DNA of 9,192 bases from Woeseiaceae bacterium (lineage in GTDB: Bacteria > Pseudomonadota > Gammaproteobacteria > Steroidobacterales > Woeseiaceae), in assembly GCA_002728725.1 (NCBI GenBank), contig PBVS01000037.1:1-9192 (forward strand), read 5' to 3'. The position numbers and the translations under genes are program-made. This document shows positions 6,742 to 9,192 of the stretch, piece after piece (position 1 is the first letter of the stretch; every line of letters begins with the position of its first letter). The notes below the pieces were generated by a model. It made no database searches and was not told the DNA's origin. It worked only from the letters and a program-made list of their open reading frames with translations.

Positions 6742-7673
6742 TCGGACTTCCTCTTAACTAAATCTACAAATATTTCCTCCAATGAGCTTTCTTTTGTTTC
6801 AATATCAGAAAACCTAATACCACAAATAGACATCGCCTGAAGAAGCGAAGAAATGCCATTTTTATCTGAAGAGTCATAGCTAAAAACAATACTTGAATTA
6901 TTCTCATCCATAGCTAATCCAAAACTTTTAAGCTCCTCAGGTACTTCATTCAGTGGCTCTTCGAGAATAATTTTGATGTGTTTTTTTCCAAGTTCACGCA
7001 TCAAATTTTCTTTTTCCTTGACCAAAATAAGCTCACCATGATCAATGATACCAATTCGATCTGCTATCTGTTGAGCCTCTTCGATATAGTGAGTCGTCAG
7101 AATAATTGTCACACCATCACTTCTGAGTTGTTTAACTACTTGCCACATATCTTGTCTTAACTCAACATCAACACCAGCAGTAGGTTCATCTAAAAATATA
7201 ATCTTTGGTTCATGGGCTAACGCCTTGGCAATCAGCACTCTTCGTTTCATGCCTCCAGAAAGTTTCAATATTGATGAATCTCTCTTATCCCATAGTGAAA
7301 GTGATTTTAAAATCTTTTTTATATACTGATCATTTTTCTTCTTACCAAATAACCCTCTACTAAAGCATACGGTCCCTAAAACAGTTTCAAAAGTTTCCGA
7401 AGTTAACTCTTGGGGTACCAATCCAACCATTTTTCTGGTTATTCTGAAGTCATTAATGACATCATGATCATCGATTTTTATTTTTCCTTGATGAATATTA
7501 ACAATGCCACAAATCATATTTATGAGAGTGGTTTTTCCAGCTCCATTAGGACCCAATAATGCAAAAATTTCTCCCTTATGGATATCAAGATTGACAGACT
7601 TCAATGCATGAAAGCCATCTGGGTAAACTTTTGAGAGATCTTTAATTTCAATGATTTTTTCAGTTGAGAGCAT
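6738..7673 (-). CDS. ABC-2 type transporter ATP-binding protein (YadG-like)
   Basis: This 311-aa cytosolic ATPase drives the permease encoded next to it. Complete nucleotide-binding motifs are visible: Walker [10 protein letters not shown] (41-49), Q-loop VPQE (Q88), signature LSGGMKRR (138-145), Walker B IIFLDEP (158-164), D-loop GVD (167-169) and switch histidine H195 in LTTHYIEEA. Residues about 225-311 form the C-terminal extension common in exporters of the drug/lipid type. Length matches YadG (308 aa). The gene is first in the minus-strand operon and its ATG at 7673 lies 89 bp from the divergent hydrolase start. No clear Shine-Dalgarno is seen. With all catalytic motifs present it should be active; cargo is unknown. 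Confidence 0.94.
   Translation of the reverse strand: MLSTEKIIEIKDLSKVYPDGFHALKSVNLDIHKGEIFALLGPNGAGKTTLINMICGIVNIHQGKIKIDDHDVINDFRITRKMVGLVPQELTSETFETVLGTVCFSRGLFGKKKNDQYIKKILKSLSLWDKRDSSILKLSGGMKRRVLIAKALAHEPKIIFLDEPTAGVDVELRQDMWQVVKQLRSDGVTIILTTHYIEEAQQIADRIGIIDHGELILVKEKENLMRELGKKHIKIILEEPLNEVPEELKSFGLAMDENNSSIVFSYDSSDKNGISSLLQAMSICGIRFSDIETKESSLEEIFVDLVKRKSD
6747..6755 (-). promoter_or_regulatory. Strong ribosome binding site supporting a TTG start of the permease
   Basis: On the minus strand this reads AAGAGGAAG; its AGGA core lies 7 nt before TTG at 6741, inside the last codons of the ATPase gene. This spacing decides for the TTG over the internal ATG at codon 14. Confidence 0.7.
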
Positions 7674-7702
7674 AAGTCATTCAGTCTTTTTGTGTTAAAG
7701 AT

Positions 7703-7732
7703 TTGAAATGTTGATTGATTATAAAATAGTAT
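7703..7732 (+). promoter_or_regulatory. Putative promoter of the MBL-fold hydrolase gene
   Basis: TTGAAA (7703-7708) and TAGTAT (7727-7732) make a sigma-70-like pair with an 18-bp spacer, about 30 bp before the hydrolase start. It overlaps the putative minus-strand promoter, so the two directions may compete. Confidence 0.4.
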
Positions 7733-7746
7733 AGTGTATTAGAAAA
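7718..7746 (-). promoter_or_regulatory. Putative promoter of the six-gene minus-strand operon
   Basis: On the minus strand a perfect TATAAT occupies 7723-7718, with TTTTCT (7746-7741) as a weak -35 at 17-bp spacing. It lies 45 bp before the ATPase ATG in the only intergenic space ahead of the operon. Moderate to low certainty because the region is very AT-rich. Confidence 0.4.
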
Positions 7747-7752
7747 TTATTC

Positions 7753-7757
7753 GGAGA
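7753..7757 (+). promoter_or_regulatory. Ribosome binding site of the MBL-fold hydrolase
   Basis: GGAGA lies 5 nt before ATG at 7763 and fixes the start that gives a complete signal peptide. Confidence 0.7.
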
Positions 7758-7762
7758 TTTAA

Positions 7763-8776
7763 ATGTTTCTTAATCGATTGGCAATTATCGCTGTAACTAT
7801 TTTACTCGCATTTGGCGGTCACGTAAAAATTTCAAATGCCCAAGAATATGACATTAAGCTGACATTCCTTGGAACCGGTGCTCCGAGACCGTCTCCAACA
7901 AGATATGGCCCATCTATTCTTCTTGAAGCAGGAGACACAAAACTTCTAGTTGATGCCGGGCCAGGAATGAGGCAAAGAATATTTCAAGCAGGTGGATTTG
8001 AATTGCTTACTGATATCGATACAGTATTGATAACGCATTTGCACTTTGACCATACAATAGAATTACCAAATTTATGGTTGACTGGATGGTTATTTGGTCG
8101 AAAAACAAACATGAAAGTCTATGGACCAGAAGGTACCGCTGAATTCATGAATCATTTTGAACAAGCATTTGATTGGGACTTAAGATACCGGTATCTAACA
8201 AACGTTCATGTTGAAGGATCTGATTTAATAACAACAGATATAGAGCCCGGTGTATTTTATAATCAAAATGGCATCAAAATAACCGCGTTTGATGTTGCTC
8301 ATCTCCCTATGGATCCAGACACTGAAGAATTGCTAGGCCTTGAAGGCGCAACTTTTGGGTATCGTGTTGACTATAAAGGACGATCGGTCATTTTTTCTGG
8401 AGACACCCGATCCCTTCCAGGAAGCAAAATAATAGAGATGAGTAAAGGTGTCGATGTTCTCATACATGAAACACAAATACCCTACCCGGGGGACTCTAAA
8501 GAAGCTAAGCTCGCAAATGTCAGTATGATCGTTCACTCGACGCCCGCCCAAGTTGCCCATGTATTTAATGAGGCAAAACCAAGATTGGGCATATATTCTC
8601 ATATTATACCTCCAGAAACGACTAGAGATGAACTACTGGGTATGACTGACTACAATGGAAGAATGGAAGTGGCTGAAGATCTGATGACAATCACGATTGG
8701 TGAAGAAATTATCATTGGTCAAGCTGAAATAATGGACGGTCAAACATTCTTGGAATCAGACGCTGTCGATGATTAA
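7763..8776 (+). CDS. Secreted metallo-beta-lactamase-fold hydrolase (RNase Z-like type)
   Basis: This 337-aa protein is a predicted periplasmic metal-dependent hydrolase. Residues 1-26 form a Sec signal peptide (hydrophobic core about 6-18, cleavage after SNA-26). The mature part opens with LTFLGTGAPRPS (33-44), as in RNase Z-like proteins. Metal ligands are visible: H92-x-H94-x-D96-H97 (THLHFDH), H180 (DVAHLP), D214 (FSGDT) and H280 (YSHII). An HST triad (258-260) is also typical of the RNase Z/arylsulfatase-like branch. Export argues against tRNA processing and for a small ester, phosphodiester or lactone substrate, which cannot be read from sequence. A good RBS precedes the start. It is divergent from the ABC operon and probably co-transcribed with the oxygenase gene 36 bp downstream. 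No substitution of a catalytic residue is seen. Confidence 0.9.
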   Translation: MFLNRLAIIAVTILLAFGGHVKISNAQEYDIKLTFLGTGAPRPSPTRYGPSILLEAGDTKLLVDAGPGMRQRIFQAGGFELLTDIDTVLITHLHFDHTIELPNLWLTGWLFGRKTNMKVYGPEGTAEFMNHFEQAFDWDLRYRYLTNVHVEGSDLITTDIEPGVFYNQNGIKITAFDVAHLPMDPDTEELLGLEGATFGYRVDYKGRSVIFSGDTRSLPGSKIIEMSKGVDVLIHETQIPYPGDSKEAKLANVSMIVHSTPAQVAHVFNEAKPRLGIYSHIIPPETTRDELLGMTDYNGRMEVAEDLMTITIGEEIIIGQAEIMDGQTFLESDAVDD

Positions 8777-8812
8777 ACATTAAAAAAGCATCTCATAATC
8801 AATAATTTCTAT

Positions 8813-9192
8813 ATGCAGATACCTATTATTGATATAAAAAATCTCTACTCCGATGTTCCTTCTGAGACTGACAGTATTGCAGATGATTTTATCGAAGCAT
8901 ACTCCTCTCTTGGTTTTAGTTACATAACAAATCATGGTATTGATAATCAAATCATCTCAGATGTATTTGATGCTTCTAAAGAATTTCATTCTCTACCCCT
9001 GAGAGAGAAAAACAAAATTGCTCTTAACGAATTACATCGTGGTTATATCGCCATAGATACCTCAACTGACACAACTTCAGATTTGGCTGACGTAAAGAAG
9101 CCCAATCAAAGTGAATCATTTATGATGATGAGAGAAGCGGGACCGGATGATCCAGATGTTAAAAATGGATCTTATTTAACTGGAGCAAATGT
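8813..9192 (+). CDS. Isopenicillin N synthase-like 2OG-Fe(II) oxygenase, N-terminal part (truncated by window edge)
   Basis: An open frame starts at ATG 8813 and runs 126 codons to the window end. It begins MQIPIIDIKNL, then has FIEAYSSLGFSYITNHGI (about 28-45), FHSLPLREKNKI (about 57-68), HRGYIAI (about 73-79) and, after an insertion, NQSESFMMMREAG (about 94-106). These are the hallmarks of the DIOX_N domain in non-haem dioxygenases (IPDxxxL, GFFYxxNHGI, F..LP...K, RGY, ESF). Members oxidise small molecules with Fe(II), O2 and usually 2-oxoglutarate; the HxD...H iron site would lie beyond the edge. No good Shine-Dalgarno is seen. The 36-bp gap to the hydrolase suggests co-transcription. Family assignment is firm; the substrate is unknown, and nothing shows beta-lactam synthesis. 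Confidence 0.88.
   Translation, partial: MQIPIIDIKNLYSDVPSETDSIADDFIEAYSSLGFSYITNHGIDNQIISDVFDASKEFHSLPLREKNKIALNELHRGYIAIDTSTDTTSDLADVKKPNQSESFMMMREAGPDDPDVKNGSYLTGAN

Noticed and set aside
1929..7673. RiPP cluster with a small precursor-peptide gene
   Set aside because: Intergenic gaps within the operon are at most 18 bp, leaving no room for a precursor gene, and no peptidase or cyclase is present.
8813..9192. Beta-lactam biosynthesis, from an isopenicillin N synthase-like gene next to a metallo-beta-lactamase-fold gene
   Set aside because: Both are broad superfamilies; the hydrolase is RNase Z-like rather than a class B lactamase, and no ACV synthetase is visible.

Overview
The window is AT-rich (60-base lines I counted by hand ranged from about 27 to 45% GC) and gene-dense. 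It looks like a piece of a bacterial chromosome, most likely from a proteobacterium and perhaps a marine alphaproteobacterium. The basis is the ScfR/RamB-type regulator divergent from isocitrate lyase, the YadG/YadH-type ABC-2 transporter, the Tat and Sec export signals, and the compact spacing. The taxon is an inference. I see no mobile element, CRISPR array, rRNA or tRNA.

Left end (1-1927): the 5' part of an isocitrate lyase gene (aceA) runs off the left edge on the minus strand. A 100-bp divergent region separates it from a 512-aa regulator with an XRE-type helix-turn-helix, a degenerate IrrE-like domain and a ScfRs acyl-sensing domain. The spacer holds three perfectly phased 14-bp direct repeats resembling the RamB/PrpR-type recognition sequence. 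This is a credible operator for control of the glyoxylate shunt and for autoregulation.

Centre (7673 down to 1929, minus strand): six tightly packed genes read as one operon. In transcription order they are an ABC-2 ATPase, its permease, a Tat-exported flavin amine oxidase that is probably a lipoprotein, an FkbM-family methyltransferase, a prolyl-4-hydroxylase-like 2OG-Fe(II) oxygenase, and a second, divergent FkbM-like methyltransferase. Three junctions overlap or nearly touch, so translation is probably coupled. The set suggests modification and export of an unknown small molecule, peptide or surface polymer. No substrate-building enzyme is visible, so the product is unknown. The operon ends one base from the stop codon of the convergent regulator gene.

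Right end (7763-9192): divergent from the operon lies a secreted metallo-beta-lactamase-fold hydrolase of the RNase Z-like type. It is followed 36 bp later by the 5' part of an isopenicillin N synthase-like 2OG-Fe(II) oxygenase, cut off by the right edge.

The most interesting items are the iteron-like operator, the six-gene modification/export operon, the oxygenase and methyltransferase reading frames separated by a single TAG, and the Tat-lipoprotein oxidase.
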